Assembly (NCBI GenBank): GCA_013041585.1
Contig: JABEVM010000066.1
Location: 1-27,959, forward strand
Length of the DNA stretch: 27,959 nucleotides
Source: Chlamydiota bacterium
Lineage (GTDB): Bacteria > Chlamydiota > Chlamydiia > Chlamydiales > Rhabdochlamydiaceae
Direction of reading: 5' to 3'
Shown piece after piece: positions 6,188-14,891 of this stretch (within the stretch, counting starts at the first letter, position 1; each line of letters begins with the position of its first letter). A program made the position numbers and the translations under genes. The notes under the pieces were generated by a model, which saw only the letters and a list, made by a program, of their open reading frames with translations, was not told where the DNA came from and searched no databases.

Positions 6188-9100
6188 ATGCTCAATGATC
6201 ATGAAATTTCTGTAAAAGCCAACCGCGTTTTAAACATTCTTTTTTTGGCGCTTGTCTTAATTTTTATCCGCGTATGGTATTTATCTGTATCTCAACATGA
6301 CCATTACTTGCAGCTATCTAGAAAGCCGCAAGTGCGCACTGTGATCGAACAAGTTGAAAGAGCAACCATTCGAGACCGGTTCAATATTCCCTTAGCGATG
6401 AATAAAATCCAATACAACGCAGGAATACTCTATGGGCAGATCAAGCAAATTCCAAGCGTTACCTGGAAAAAGGATCCTAGTGGAAAAAAAATCAAAACAC
6501 AGCCCAGGTCAGAACATATTACCCTGCTTTCAAAAAAGCTAGGCGACATACTAGACATGAACCCAGCTGTGATTGAAGATCTCATTCACTGTAGGGCCAG
6601 TCTTTTTCCACAAACTCCGTTTGTGATCAAAGAAAACATCACCGAAAAACAATACTATCTTCTACGAATGCTTGAGAAAGATTTCCTTGGGATTCATACG
6701 CAAAAATCTTCTAAAAGAGTCTATCCTCAAGGGAAACTGGGCTGCGATGTATTAGGATACATGGGAGCGATCCATCAAAAACAGTATCAAAAAATTGCGA
6801 CCGAGACAAAGGAGCTACAAAATTATTTAGCAATGCGAGAAGCGGGGGAATTCCCTTTTCTCCCTGTAGGATTTTCTACACCTATGGAAGTGAAAGAAAG
6901 GCTCATCGAATTGCAAGAAAAAGCATATACGATTAATGACCTAGTCGGGAAGGCGGGCGTTGAATCAGTATTCGATGAAGAGTTAAGAGGATTTTACGGG
7001 AAAAAACAGTACGAAGTCGATGTAAAGGGCAACTTTCTTAGAGAGCTGCCAGGATCTCGTAAAATGATTGCTGGACAGCGCATCTTACTGAGTATTTCCT
7101 CTGAGCTTCAAGAATATGCGGAAAAGTTACTCTCACAGTATGATGCACCACTCAAAAAAGGAGAGGAAAGTCGTTTCCCTTGGATCAAAGGAGGAGCCAT
7201 TGTTGCTATGCTTCCTCAAACTGGCGAAATCGTAACTCTTGCCTCCTATCCAAGATTTGATCCCAATGATTTTGCTCCCAGTCAAGATTTCGAGAAGAAA
7301 AGGCAAAAAGAACATAACATCTTACAGTGGATAGAAAGTGAGGCCTATATCGCCGAAGTATGGGATGGGAAAAGGCCTCTTTCAAAAGAGTATTACAACT
7401 ACAGTAAAAATACGTTTGAAGAAGTAACTGAGTCCCTCTCTTGGGACTACTACCTGCAGACAATTTTAGCTCCGAGTACATCCATAAAGAAACTTGTTCA
7501 AAGCGTCTCCGACATCAACACAATCTTCTTTATCCAGCAAGAAATGCAAAGTCTTCTCACTCTTTCTGGCCAAGATAGCATGAGCGCTTTAGTAGACACT
7601 CTTTTTCCCAATGACCCTCAAAGCTCGAATAAGACCTCAGCAGAGCAAAAACAAGAGATTGCTGAGCACCTTGATAAAAATATCGAATATGTCCACGAAA
7701 GAAGAAAGTATATCAACGGATTATTCTCCCATGTAGCCCATAACGATGATAAAATTCTTTTTCTAGATCTTTGCAAACTTGTCGTAGCAAAAGATCGGTT
7801 TTCGGTGCAGCTCCTTGAAAAAATCGGAAAAGAGTCTATTTCAGAATACCGCGGCATTTGTAGGCTTATCCATCCTTTAGAACAGGCTCTCTACCAAAAA
7901 GCACAAGCAGTATTTCATGAAACCGATTTTAAGGTCTGGCGAGAGGCTTCTTTTAAAGACTATTTAAAAGAGAAAAGAATTGAGGAGAAAAAAAACAAAA
8001 AATATCCAAAACCGTATCTCGATTATGCTGAAGCGATGGAAAGGAAAATGTTTAAAGAGTTTTGGCTAAAAAATCGATTAGACCTGCTCTTGCAACTTCT
8101 GGGAAAAGCGGACGTCTCTTCTGACGAGATCAAATCCTTACAAACCTACGGCGATGCACTAACTCCTCTTCAGATCGAGTTTTCCTCTTCATTACAAACT
8201 CTTAAAAAGCACATGGCCTCTTTAGACTCTGCATTAACAAAGGAGTATCTAGCAACAATGCGTCCTTTCAAAGAGCTGAATGATCCTCTTTATGGCAAAT
8301 ATAAGGCCTTGCCAAAAAGAAATGGCATGCAACTGGAAAAGGATTTAGCGGCCGCATTCTATCCAAAAAATGGACTGGGATATGGAAAATCACAAGCGTT
8401 TCGTCAATCTACCCCATTGGGATCTGTTTATAAGCTTGTCGTTGCCTATCAAGCTCTTGTTGAAAGATATGAAAGCATGAAAGAGTTGAATGAATCTATC
8501 TCTTTAACAAGCTTAAATCCTCTTATCATAACCGACCAAATGCAAGGATCCTATCATAAAACGTCCGGCCGCCAGATCATGGGATACTCAGAAAAAGGAG
8601 AAGCTATCCCCCGTATGTATAAAGGCGGTATGCTTCCGAGAGTTCAGCATAATATTGGACGTATCGATTTAAAAGGGGCTCTTGAGCAATCAAGCAACAT
8701 CTATTTTTCACTTCTTGCCGGCGAGCATATTCAAGATCCACAAAATCTAATCAAAGCTTCAAAAGAGTTTGGGTTTGGAGAAAAAACAGGGATTGAACTC
8801 CCCGGGGAAATCCGCGGGATCCTTCCCGATGACCTCTCATATAATCGAACCGGATTGTACGCTTTCGCTATCGGACAGCACTCTCTTGTCGTAACACCAC
8901 TTCAATCTGCTGTCATGATGGGCTCTCTTGCAAACAACGGGTCTGTGCTTACACCCAAGATCGTACAAGTTATGGCAGGGAAAGAGCCCCAGAGAGAACT
9001 AGATCGTCTTTTTGCTACAAAGCACTATCCTTTCCAAAATTCTCTCTCTTTAGTTGGGATTGATTTTCCATTATTTACAGAAGCCCTGCAAGGTCATCAA

Positions 9101-9607
9101 AAGTCTTCGATTTCCTATACAACGCCTGACGTAAAACGATCCATATTCTTACCAGAAGAAGTCCGTCATATGCTTTTTGAGGGGATGGAGCTTGTTATCA
9201 ATGGTCCGAGAGGAACAGCAAGACCTGGTACATTTGCCAGGGGAAGCATTCCACAAGAGTTCATTAGCAACTACACGCACCTGCAGCATCAGCTCATAGC
9301 TAAAACAGGAACAGCTCAGATCTTACATAAACAAACTCTTGATAGTGAAACCTCTGCTGAAATGATGACACACGTAGGATTTGCGGGGATTTCTTATCCA
9401 GAGGCTCGCAATTGGGAGAACCCCGAACTTGTCGTTATAGTGTACTTGCGCTTTGCGAAATCGGGAAGAGAAGGAGCTCCACTTGCTGCGCAGATTGTCA
9501 AAAAATGGAGGGAAATCTGCAGCAAGCATGGACAAGCTTCCTACGTTCTCCCACCTAAAAGCATCATCTCTAAAATTGTGAAATCAGATCAGCAAGCAGC
9601 TCAATAG
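6188..9607 (+). CDS. mrdA: Penicillin-binding protein 2 with long chlamydial insertion
   Basis: PBP2 is the class B transpeptidase that cross-links peptidoglycan with RodA and MreB; in chlamydiae this machinery serves division. One membrane helix (about 14-34) anchors a periplasmic body. The N-terminal module (RDRFNIPLAMNK, 68-79; GKAGVESVFDEELRG, 256-270) is followed by GGAIVAMLPQTGEIVTLAS. Catalytic motifs are SVYK (Ser746-Lys749), SSN (835-837) and KTGT (from Lys1039). At 1139 residues it is far longer than the roughly 600-650 of most bacteria. The extra 360 residues or so lie between about 370 and 735, just before the active-site serine, and are charged and helical. Chlamydial PBP2 proteins are similarly large. 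Its 3' end overlaps the convergent tyrP by 38 bases. No clear ribosome binding site precedes the ATG. Confidence 0.95.
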   Translation: MLNDHEISVKANRVLNILFLALVLIFIRVWYLSVSQHDHYLQLSRKPQVRTVIEQVERATIRDRFNIPLAMNKIQYNAGILYGQIKQIPSVTWKKDPSGKKIKTQPRSEHITLLSKKLGDILDMNPAVIEDLIHCRASLFPQTPFVIKENITEKQYYLLRMLEKDFLGIHTQKSSKRVYPQGKLGCDVLGYMGAIHQKQYQKIATETKELQNYLAMREAGEFPFLPVGFSTPMEVKERLIELQEKAYTINDLVGKAGVESVFDEELRGFYGKKQYEVDVKGNFLRELPGSRKMIAGQRILLSISSELQEYAEKLLSQYDAPLKKGEESRFPWIKGGAIVAMLPQTGEIVTLASYPRFDPNDFAPSQDFEKKRQKEHNILQWIESEAYIAEVWDGKRPLSKEYYNYSKNTFEEVTESLSWDYYLQTILAPSTSIKKLVQSVSDINTIFFIQQEMQSLLTLSGQDSMSALVDTLFPNDPQSSNKTSAEQKQEIAEHLDKNIEYVHERRKYINGLFSHVAHNDDKILFLDLCKLVVAKDRFSVQLLEKIGKESISEYRGICRLIHPLEQALYQKAQAVFHETDFKVWREASFKDYLKEKRIEEKKNKKYPKPYLDYAEAMERKMFKEFWLKNRLDLLLQLLGKADVSSDEIKSLQTYGDALTPLQIEFSSSLQTLKKHMASLDSALTKEYLATMRPFKELNDPLYGKYKALPKRNGMQLEKDLAAAFYPKNGLGYGKSQAFRQSTPLGSVYKLVVAYQALVERYESMKELNESISLTSLNPLIITDQMQGSYHKTSGRQIMGYSEKGEAIPRMYKGGMLPRVQHNIGRIDLKGALEQSSNIYFSLLAGEHIQDPQNLIKASKEFGFGEKTGIELPGEIRGILPDDLSYNRTGLYAFAIGQHSLVVTPLQSAVMMGSLANNGSVLTPKIVQVMAGKEPQRELDRLFATKHYPFQNSLSLVGIDFPLFTEALQGHQKSSISYTTPDVKRSIFLPEEVRHMLFEGMELVINGPRGTARPGTFARGSIPQEFISNYTHLQHQLIAKTGTAQILHKQTLDSETSAEMMTHVGFAGISYPEARNWENPELVVIVYLRFAKSGREGAPLAAQIVKKWREICSKHGQASYVLPPKSIISKIVKSDQQAAQ

Positions 9608-10766
9608 ACACCAGTGCCAAAAGAACTCCTAGCATAATTTTTCCACCAGGAAGCATCGGATGTCTTTCCTTGTACTGCTTGATATATCTTCCGACCCAAA
9701 CCATGATCGGCGGGAACACGCCAAATAAAATAGCGATACTAATTCCCCCTGCATAACGAAGAGCTACTAAGAAAATACTTGGGTTCACAAGAGCGATAAT
9801 GGTAGGTGGCACAAAAATAGCGACACAAAGCCCAAATTTCCCTATCCCCTTTTTCTTCACTTTTAACCCGTCGGCTAAGAAATCGAAAAAAGCTAAAGAC
9901 AAGGCAACGTACGAAGCCGTGAGCGTAAAGAAAGCAAAGAATTTTCCAATCGCAAATATTTTTGGGTTGTCCAAATAATATTTTAGCGGGATCACAGCAG
10001 AATGCCCACTCTTTGCAGCTTCTATCAACCCTTCTTTCCCATGCACAGGAACAATTCCTAAAATCAAAAATTCCCAGATAAGATAGACAAAAAGAGGAAT
10101 GGACGAGCCTAAAATAATAGCTAAGCGTACCTTTTTGACATTTCTATCCATGTATGTCATGAGCGTTGGAATGATCACCTGATACGTAAATGCTGTGAAA
10201 AGAACAGGCATTGCTACAAAAGCTTTCGACCAATCTGAATATTGCAAAAGCACTAAGTCGACGCTCTCAATTGATACAGCAATAAATAAAAAGTAGGTAA
10301 CCGCAACTCCAGAAATGAGAATCAAATTCATGCGATCTACCGAATGTGCTCCCAAATAAACAATCGGAGCAAAGGCTACAACATAGATGATCATCGCAAG
10401 CCAAGGAGACAGAGATCCCTGAAAAAACTCAACTAGAACACCTCCACCACCAAGCACGTGAGCTACCATGACTGTGAGAAATAGAAAAAGATACACGATC
10501 CAACATACAGCTTTTCCCCAAGGACCAAGAAGCCTATGAGCCATGGTTATGAGATTCGCATCCTTCGGCATCCAAACGCAGACTTCTAAAAGAAGAAGGC
10601 CGCTGCAAAGCATAAACAGCCAGCATACCAAATACACTATCACCGAAGGGACAAATCCAGCGGGCCCCGTTGCAACAGGAAGTGCAAGCATACCGACGCC
10701 AATGGTTGTACCTGTGATAAGTAAAGTACCACCTAAAAGATGTCCAAAAGAATGAAAAACCTTCAT
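9570..10766 (-). CDS. tyrP: Aromatic amino acid permease (TyrP/HAAAP family)
   Basis: An inner-membrane proton symporter for tyrosine or tryptophan, expected in an organism that imports amino acids from its host. The 398 residues form about 11 hydrophobic helices. The first carries the family signature GTTIGVGMLALPV (18-30), followed by a Pro-Gly-rich turn, and the later segment SLAFFDFLADGLK (292-304) is also typical. GGGAG lies 5 bases before the ATG. The C-terminal coding end overlaps the end of the PBP2 gene tail to tail. Chlamydia carries tyrP genes of this family, often duplicated; only one is seen here. Substrate choice between Tyr and Trp cannot be read from the sequence. Confidence 0.93.
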   Translation of the reverse strand: MKVFHSFGHLLGGTLLITGTTIGVGMLALPVATGPAGFVPSVIVYLVCWLFMLCSGLLLLEVCVWMPKDANLITMAHRLLGPWGKAVCWIVYLFLFLTVMVAHVLGGGGVLVEFFQGSLSPWLAMIIYVVAFAPIVYLGAHSVDRMNLILISGVAVTYFLFIAVSIESVDLVLLQYSDWSKAFVAMPVLFTAFTYQVIIPTLMTYMDRNVKKVRLAIILGSSIPLFVYLIWEFLILGIVPVHGKEGLIEAAKSGHSAVIPLKYYLDNPKIFAIGKFFAFFTLTASYVALSLAFFDFLADGLKVKKKGIGKFGLCVAIFVPPTIIALVNPSIFLVALRYAGGISIAILFGVFPPIMVWVGRYIKQYKERHPMLPGGKIMLGVLLALVSIELLADLISQF

Positions 10767-10800
10767 AAGTCTCCCTGGGAGAATAACTAATAATTATTTA

Positions 10801-10831
10801 ATTATAATAAATTCTTGATTAATTTACACAA
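10801..10831 (-). promoter_or_regulatory. Candidate tyrP promoter
   Basis: A perfect TATAAT lies on the minus strand at 10806-10801, about 34 bases before the tyrP start. The best upstream partner is TTGTGT (10831-10826) with a long 19-base spacer, so the -35 is uncertain. The surroundings are very A+T-rich. Confidence 0.4.
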
Positions 10832-10835
10832 TTCA

Positions 10836-10864
10836 TTGAAAAAAAATTGCTGTTCCTAAAAAAT
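10836..10864 (+). promoter_or_regulatory. Candidate kdsB promoter
   Basis: TTGAAA (10836-10841), a 17-base spacer and AAAAAT (10859-10864) lie 29 bases before kdsB, divergent from the tyrP promoter. The -10 box is poor (4 of 6), so the call rests on spacing and position. Confidence 0.3.
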
Positions 10865-10893
10865 CTTTCTGTTACTCACTACCAAGGTTTTTT

Positions 10894-11652
10894 ATGATCG
10901 GCTCTCAAAAAGTTGCATGTGTTATCCCTGCAAGACTGCAATCAACAAGATTTCCCAAAAAAATGCTCATCTCCATCAAAGGAAAACCTCTTCTTCAGTG
11001 GGTTTGGGAAGCAGCTCATACATGCACTTTCTTTGACACCATCGTCTTCGCTACCGACTCTGAAGAAATCGGTTACCTCATTAAGAGCTTTGGAGGGAAG
11101 TATTACATGACCTCTCTTGATTGCCCATCCGGAACAGATAGACTCTGCGAGCTCTATCAAAAAGGTGTGATCAATGCTGACATTTGGGTGAACTGGCAAG
11201 GAGATGAACCTTTTATCCGAAGAGAAATGATTGCAGATCTGCTTAAATCAGCTCCAGATAAAAGCTGTGATCTTTGGACACTCAAAAAGAAAATCGCATC
11301 TGAGCAAGATGTGATCGCTCCAAACATTGTCAAAGTCGTTTGCGACATCGACGAAAACGCCCTCTACTTTTCTAGATCTCCGATTCCTTTCTACAGAGAT
11401 CCATCAGTAAAAAAACAAGAGCATTTTAAACACATAGGGATCTACGCATATAGAAAAGAAGCTTTAGCTAAAATTGCCAACCTCTCTTCTTGTGACTTAG
11501 AAAAGGCAGAACAACTTGAGCAGCTACGCTTTCTTTATAATGGAATGAAAATCCGAGTGCATGAAACAACTTTCGAGGTTTTGGGAATAGATCTTCCTGA
11601 ACATTTAGCAAAAGCGGAAGCGTACGTTGAATCAGGACAGCATTTGGTTTAG
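10894..11652 (+). CDS. kdsB: 3-deoxy-manno-octulosonate cytidylyltransferase
   Basis: CMP-Kdo synthetase couples CTP to Kdo and releases pyrophosphate, activating the sugar that the Kdo transferase adds to lipid A. The 252-residue protein has the expected length and motifs: IPARLQSTRFPKKML (11-25) for CTP binding, FATDSEEI (52-59), SGTDR (79-83), NWQGDEPF (100-107), and GIDLPEHLAKAE near the C-terminus. It is a monocistronic unit: its own weak promoter lies upstream and a strong hairpin terminator starts 2 bases after the stop. In Chlamydia kdsB is adjacent to pyrG; here it is not. Confidence 0.96.
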   Translation: MIGSQKVACVIPARLQSTRFPKKMLISIKGKPLLQWVWEAAHTCTFFDTIVFATDSEEIGYLIKSFGGKYYMTSLDCPSGTDRLCELYQKGVINADIWVNWQGDEPFIRREMIADLLKSAPDKSCDLWTLKKKIASEQDVIAPNIVKVVCDIDENALYFSRSPIPFYRDPSVKKQEHFKHIGIYAYRKEALAKIANLSSCDLEKAEQLEQLRFLYNGMKIRVHETTFEVLGIDLPEHLAKAEAYVESGQHLV

Positions 11653-11653
11653 A

Positions 11654-11695
11654 AAGAGGAGCTGCTTATGCAGCTTTAGCACCTCTTCGTTTTTT
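11654..11695 (+). terminator. Rho-independent terminator of kdsB
   Basis: AGAGG-AGCTGC, a TTAT loop, GCAGCT, then six unpaired bases (TTAGCA) and CCTCT form an extended hairpin, followed by CG and six T. It directly follows the kdsB stop. Confidence 0.85.
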
Positions 11696-11828
11696 ATCGA
11701 TTAGAATTTATCTCTAAGTTCTACAAATAGGGATGTTCCTTTTTTGCCAATTCATATAATTTGAAATTTAGAAATTCAATTTTGCTTATTTGAGATTAGG
11801 TAAAAAACTACACTATTTCGGAGGCTAT

Positions 11829-12242
11829 ATGTCAGAGAAAAAAGATAGATTCCTTGTTCCTGGTCACTTTTTACACTTTCCTTTCGTAGAAGAGGATTTT
11901 TGGGGGTTAACCACTACTCATGAAAAGGGACTTTCGGTTTCTGAGGATAATGACCATGTGTATGTAGAGGCTCATCTTCCCGGTTTAAAACCAGAAAACA
12001 TCGACGTGACCTTTGAAAAAGGAGTGCTTTGGATCAGAGGCGAGCGGCATGAAGAAGAGGAAGACAAAAAAAAGAAATTTTATAAAAAAGCTTCCAGTTC
12101 ATTTTCCTACAGAGTTCATGTTCCCGGTTTGATCGATGAAAAAAAAGATCCTGAAGCTGTTTATAAAGATGGGGTCATGAAAGTTTCTTTCATGAAATCC
12201 AAAGAGAGTCAAGCTAAGAAAATCAATATAAAATCGAAATGA
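11829..12242 (+). CDS. Hsp20 small heat-shock protein
   Basis: An ATP-independent holdase that keeps unfolding proteins soluble. The 137-residue product is a normal length for the family. The alpha-crystallin domain runs from about 35 to 125, with AHLPGLKPENIDVTFEKGVL and IRGER as conserved strands. It ends with YKDGVMKVSF, where the usual A-x-x-x-n-GvL is altered, and a short Lys-rich tail; an IxI tail motif is replaced by INIKSK. I start it at 11829, 4 bases after GGAGG, not at a TTG 39 bases upstream. A perfect TATAAT at 11755-11760 may be its -10 box, without a good -35. No CIRCE element is visible. Confidence 0.93.
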   Translation: MSEKKDRFLVPGHFLHFPFVEEDFWGLTTTHEKGLSVSEDNDHVYVEAHLPGLKPENIDVTFEKGVLWIRGERHEEEEDKKKKFYKKASSSFSYRVHVPGLIDEKKDPEAVYKDGVMKVSFMKSKESQAKKINIKSK

Positions 12243-12264
12243 TTTTTTATTGCAAAGTTTTATT

Positions 12265-12303
12265 GAATAAAAAGGACTGGGAATTTCTCAACCCTTTTTA
12301 TTC
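12265..12303. terminator. Bidirectional terminator between hsp20 and CPBP gene
   Basis: GAATAAAAAGG (12265-12275) is the exact reverse complement of CCTTTTTATTC (12293-12303), an 11-base stem around a 17-base loop. The A- and T-rich arms allow it to act in both directions between two convergent genes. Confidence 0.7.
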
Positions 12304-12305
12304 TC

Positions 12306-13190
12306 TTACTTAAGAACTGGATACGTAAAAAACAGAAAATGGCAAGCATTGAAAAGAAAATGTGCCAAAATGCTAGCTTCAATTGCTTTCGTATACTGAT
12401 AAATTCCTCCAAATACGATCCCGGCTACAAAGACTAGCGCCAAAAATCTTGGATCGCTAATCCAAAAAACATGCAGCGCTGTAAAAAGCACGGAAGTAGC
12501 TACAATTCCTAAGAATTGCAAAAAGACACCTTTTCCAAAAAAGTCACAGAGTTCTTTCTGTACAAACCCACGCATAAAAGCTTCTTCCGGAATGGCTACA
12601 AGAAAGAAATTCACAATCATGAAAGCGGCTGCCATATCAGGAAGTTTAGGATCATATTTTATGATCCCTGTAAAAAATCCGAGGGAAATCATGACTATGA
12701 TAGAGAGAGCAACCCATGGAAAAGACATTTTTATAATTTTTCGAAACTCCTGCCAAGAGGATACAAGAGGCAGAAGGAAAGCTAACACAAATATCCCAAC
12801 CCAAGGCTTATCAAAGTTCATCCATAGCCTATAAGAAATGGCTCCGGGGCTCAGCGTGTCTTCCATAATTTTCCAATTATGAAAACCAGGGAATTTATGC
12901 ATCCAAAGTCCAAGCGAGACAAGGGCTGCAGCTGTAACTACCACAAACCTTGCTACCCCTCTAAGATTGTATTTAAGCATCCACTGCAAGAAGCCAAGGA
13001 TTACAATGGGAGCAAGCGCTGTTACTTCGATAAGCCCGCTTTGATAGGCAAGGGCTAAGCTTAGGATAAAAAAGGATCCCCAAATGAGCGCTGTTTTTTT
13101 TACCCAAAGGCTGAGTGTCCCAACAAAAAATGCAAAAAAAGAAAACATCTTAAGCGGAAAGTTCACGATAAGCAGATAGATGTCCAACAT
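12306..13190 (-). CDS. CPBP-family intramembrane metalloprotease
   Basis: Members of this family (Rce1/CAAX-protease-like, ABI) are integral membrane glutamic or metallo-proteases; bacterial examples cleave membrane peptides or act in self-immunity and secretion. The 294-residue protein has about eight hydrophobic helices. The catalytic set is complete: EEAFMR (E202, E203, R207), FTALH (H240) and HFLFN (H277, N281). AGAGG precedes the ATG closely (3 bases), so the start could instead be Met15. Its substrate cannot be predicted. It is read towards hsp20, from which it is separated by a shared terminator. Confidence 0.88.
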   Translation of the reverse strand: MLDIYLLIVNFPLKMFSFFAFFVGTLSLWVKKTALIWGSFFILSLALAYQSGLIEVTALAPIVILGFLQWMLKYNLRGVARFVVVTAAALVSLGLWMHKFPGFHNWKIMEDTLSPGAISYRLWMNFDKPWVGIFVLAFLLPLVSSWQEFRKIIKMSFPWVALSIIVMISLGFFTGIIKYDPKLPDMAAAFMIVNFFLVAIPEEAFMRGFVQKELCDFFGKGVFLQFLGIVATSVLFTALHVFWISDPRFLALVFVAGIVFGGIYQYTKAIEASILAHFLFNACHFLFFTYPVLK

Positions 13191-13262
13191 AGGCCTCTAG
13201 AATTTAAATCGATTCATTTATACCAGAAATTACAAAAATGGGAAAACATTCTAAAAACTCTT

Positions 13263-13930
13263 TTAGTCTATTTTTATTTTCTCTTCTTTTTTGCGCTGTA
13301 TTGCATGCGTCTCAAAGCGCTCACTCATCGCATTGATGCAATCATTAATGCCATTAAGTATAAGTCCTGTTCCAACAGTTTGCACGAAGGGAACCGGAAC
13401 TACGCAAAGAAGGCCCCCAGCTACACATTTAAAAAGTCCTACCACTACCTTAGCAGGAATTTTGGGTTCGTTCTCTTTATCATCTTTGTCATTTGCTTTA
13501 CTAATTTTGTAGGCAAAGCTTTTGTTAGAAGCTCTTTGAAAACTGTAAGGGAGGACTACAGCTTCTTTTTTTTCAATTAGGTGATATATCTTTTCAAACT
13601 CGCTTTCATCAAGTTCAACCCCTTGGTCAAGGAGCTTTTCTCTAAAATAAACTGAAAGTTCAGTAAGGTTTCGAGGTGATATCCTTTAGCTACCAAAGAA
13701 GCTTTTAGACTTAGTAAAAAATCTACCATCTCTTCGACAGATGTATTTTCATCCACGGAATCAAAGTAACGCAAGGCTCGCTTATGTTCGTAAAAGTCAC
13801 TCTGCGTAGTCAGATCTCTTTGATATTCAAAGGAAAATAGAGAAGAGGAAGTAAAAAGAAACACTGTAAAAAACAGTATGTGGCTGGACCTTTTCCCGAG
13901 TAATTTTACTAAAAACCATACCTTTGTCAT
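13263..13930 (-). pseudogene. Chlamydial membrane-associated protein of unknown function, frameshifted
   Basis: A strong AGGAGG 6 bases before the ATG at 13930 starts a protein with an N-terminal hydrophobic export segment (about 17-34). Its frame reads well to about residue 84 (SLKASLVAKG), then becomes odd and stops at 13577. From about 13680 another frame takes over with sensible protein (SPRNLTELSVYFREKLLDQG, then VELDESEFEKIYHLIEKK) and runs without a stop to 13263. It ends in a Gly-rich hydrophobic segment (VVGLFKCVAGGLLCVVPVPF) and a Lys-rich tail. Losing one base near 13682 explains this, and the repaired product would have about 222 residues. I do not recognise a function; the Gly-rich hydrophobic segment recalls hypothetical proteins of environmental chlamydiae. 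It is either a recent pseudogene or a sequencing error; no slippery heptamer for programmed frameshifting is seen. Confidence 0.7.
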
Positions 13931-14064
13931 TTCTTCCTCCTTTTAGAATATAAAAAATACTATAATAACAGCCATTTATAGACTAAATGGGAAAATCCTA
14001 GAAATCAAAAATCTAAATAGATACTATTCGCGCTCTAAACCAGCTTACAAGCCTAATTTTACGA

Positions 14065-14844
14065 ATGATTGCAGCAGATCGTTTTCCACTAGAAATTTTA
14101 GCGTATATCATCTCCCTTACAGGAGACACCAAATATGCGAGTGTCTGCAAAAAATTCAAAGCGGCTACCGACCATGCTAAATTATCTTTTTTACAGACGC
14201 TGATTCGCTCTATAGGCCTAAGAGATATTGATGCATATAAACGATCTTCTAAAGAGTATGAAATTCTCCAGCATAGTCTCTCTATTCCGGAAAACATTTG
14301 GGTGAAGGATCTTAAATTAGACACCTCTTCAAAAATTTTTAACCATGTATGGAGCATTTATGTATCTAGAGTCAAAACTCTCTCGATAAGTAATCAGCTA
14401 CCAAACACCTTGCATCCTACTTTCCCTCTTTTCGGCCTAACTAGACTTAAAGAAATACGTGTCTTTGAAGAAAATATGGCCTTTATCCGGTTTCTGGAAT
14501 GTGTAGATTTTGCAAAAGAAGAACTAGAGAAAGCCAATTTCAACAGATTAAATATAAATGAAAAAGCAACTCACCTAAGAAGCTGGATAAAAAATAATAA
14601 TCTAGATCTTGGATCCATTACAATTCTTGATCTCGAAGGGGCAAGCCTTCTCTCTATCCCCCCTGAAATCCGCTATTTTACAAACCTTACAACCCTTCTC
14701 CTTAAAGGAAATTCCCTGCTGACTCTTCCCATTGAACTTGCAGCATTACCAAACTTAAGCGTAATTAACGTAGAAAATAATCCCATTTCAATCATTCTTG
14801 AAGAACTTACAAGCAAAGAAGAATTAGAAATCATTTTGTCTTAA
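14065..14844 (+). CDS. F-box-like and leucine-rich-repeat protein, putative effector
   Basis: The 259-residue protein opens with a segment resembling a eukaryotic F-box: FPLEILAYIISLTGDTKYAS followed by VCKKFK (residues 7-32), the pattern of a Skp1-binding helix pair. The middle (about 40-175) is helical and unassigned. The C-terminus carries about three leucine-rich repeats (183-245), with ITILDLEGASLLSIPPEI, LTTLLLKGNSLLTLPIEL and LSVINVENNPIS. In Protochlamydia and relatives such F-box and LRR proteins are abundant and are thought to enter the host cell and engage its ubiquitin system. No Sec signal is seen, which fits type III export. No ribosome binding site precedes the ATG, and no alternative start exists before an in-frame stop. 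The role is inferred. Confidence 0.7.
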   Translation: MIAADRFPLEILAYIISLTGDTKYASVCKKFKAATDHAKLSFLQTLIRSIGLRDIDAYKRSSKEYEILQHSLSIPENIWVKDLKLDTSSKIFNHVWSIYVSRVKTLSISNQLPNTLHPTFPLFGLTRLKEIRVFEENMAFIRFLECVDFAKEELEKANFNRLNINEKATHLRSWIKNNNLDLGSITILDLEGASLLSIPPEIRYFTNLTTLLLKGNSLLTLPIELAALPNLSVINVENNPISIILEELTSKEELEIILS

Positions 14845-14891
14845 GTGAGGATGTAGCTACACTACAATTTCATAGAACTTGGAATAAAACG

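Noticed and set aside
11700..11828. CIRCE (HrcA operator) before hsp20
   Set aside because: No TTAGCACTC/GAGTGCTAA pair; the only inverted arms (TTGAA/TTCAA) are short and A+T-rich.
13263..13445. A separate 60-residue membrane protein starting at GTG
   Set aside because: The frame stays open for about 80 codons upstream with sensible protein; it is the end of the frameshifted gene at 13263-13930.
13577..13686. Programmed ribosomal frameshift in that gene
   Set aside because: No X-XXY-YYZ slippery heptamer or following pseudoknot is evident; a lost base explains it more simply.
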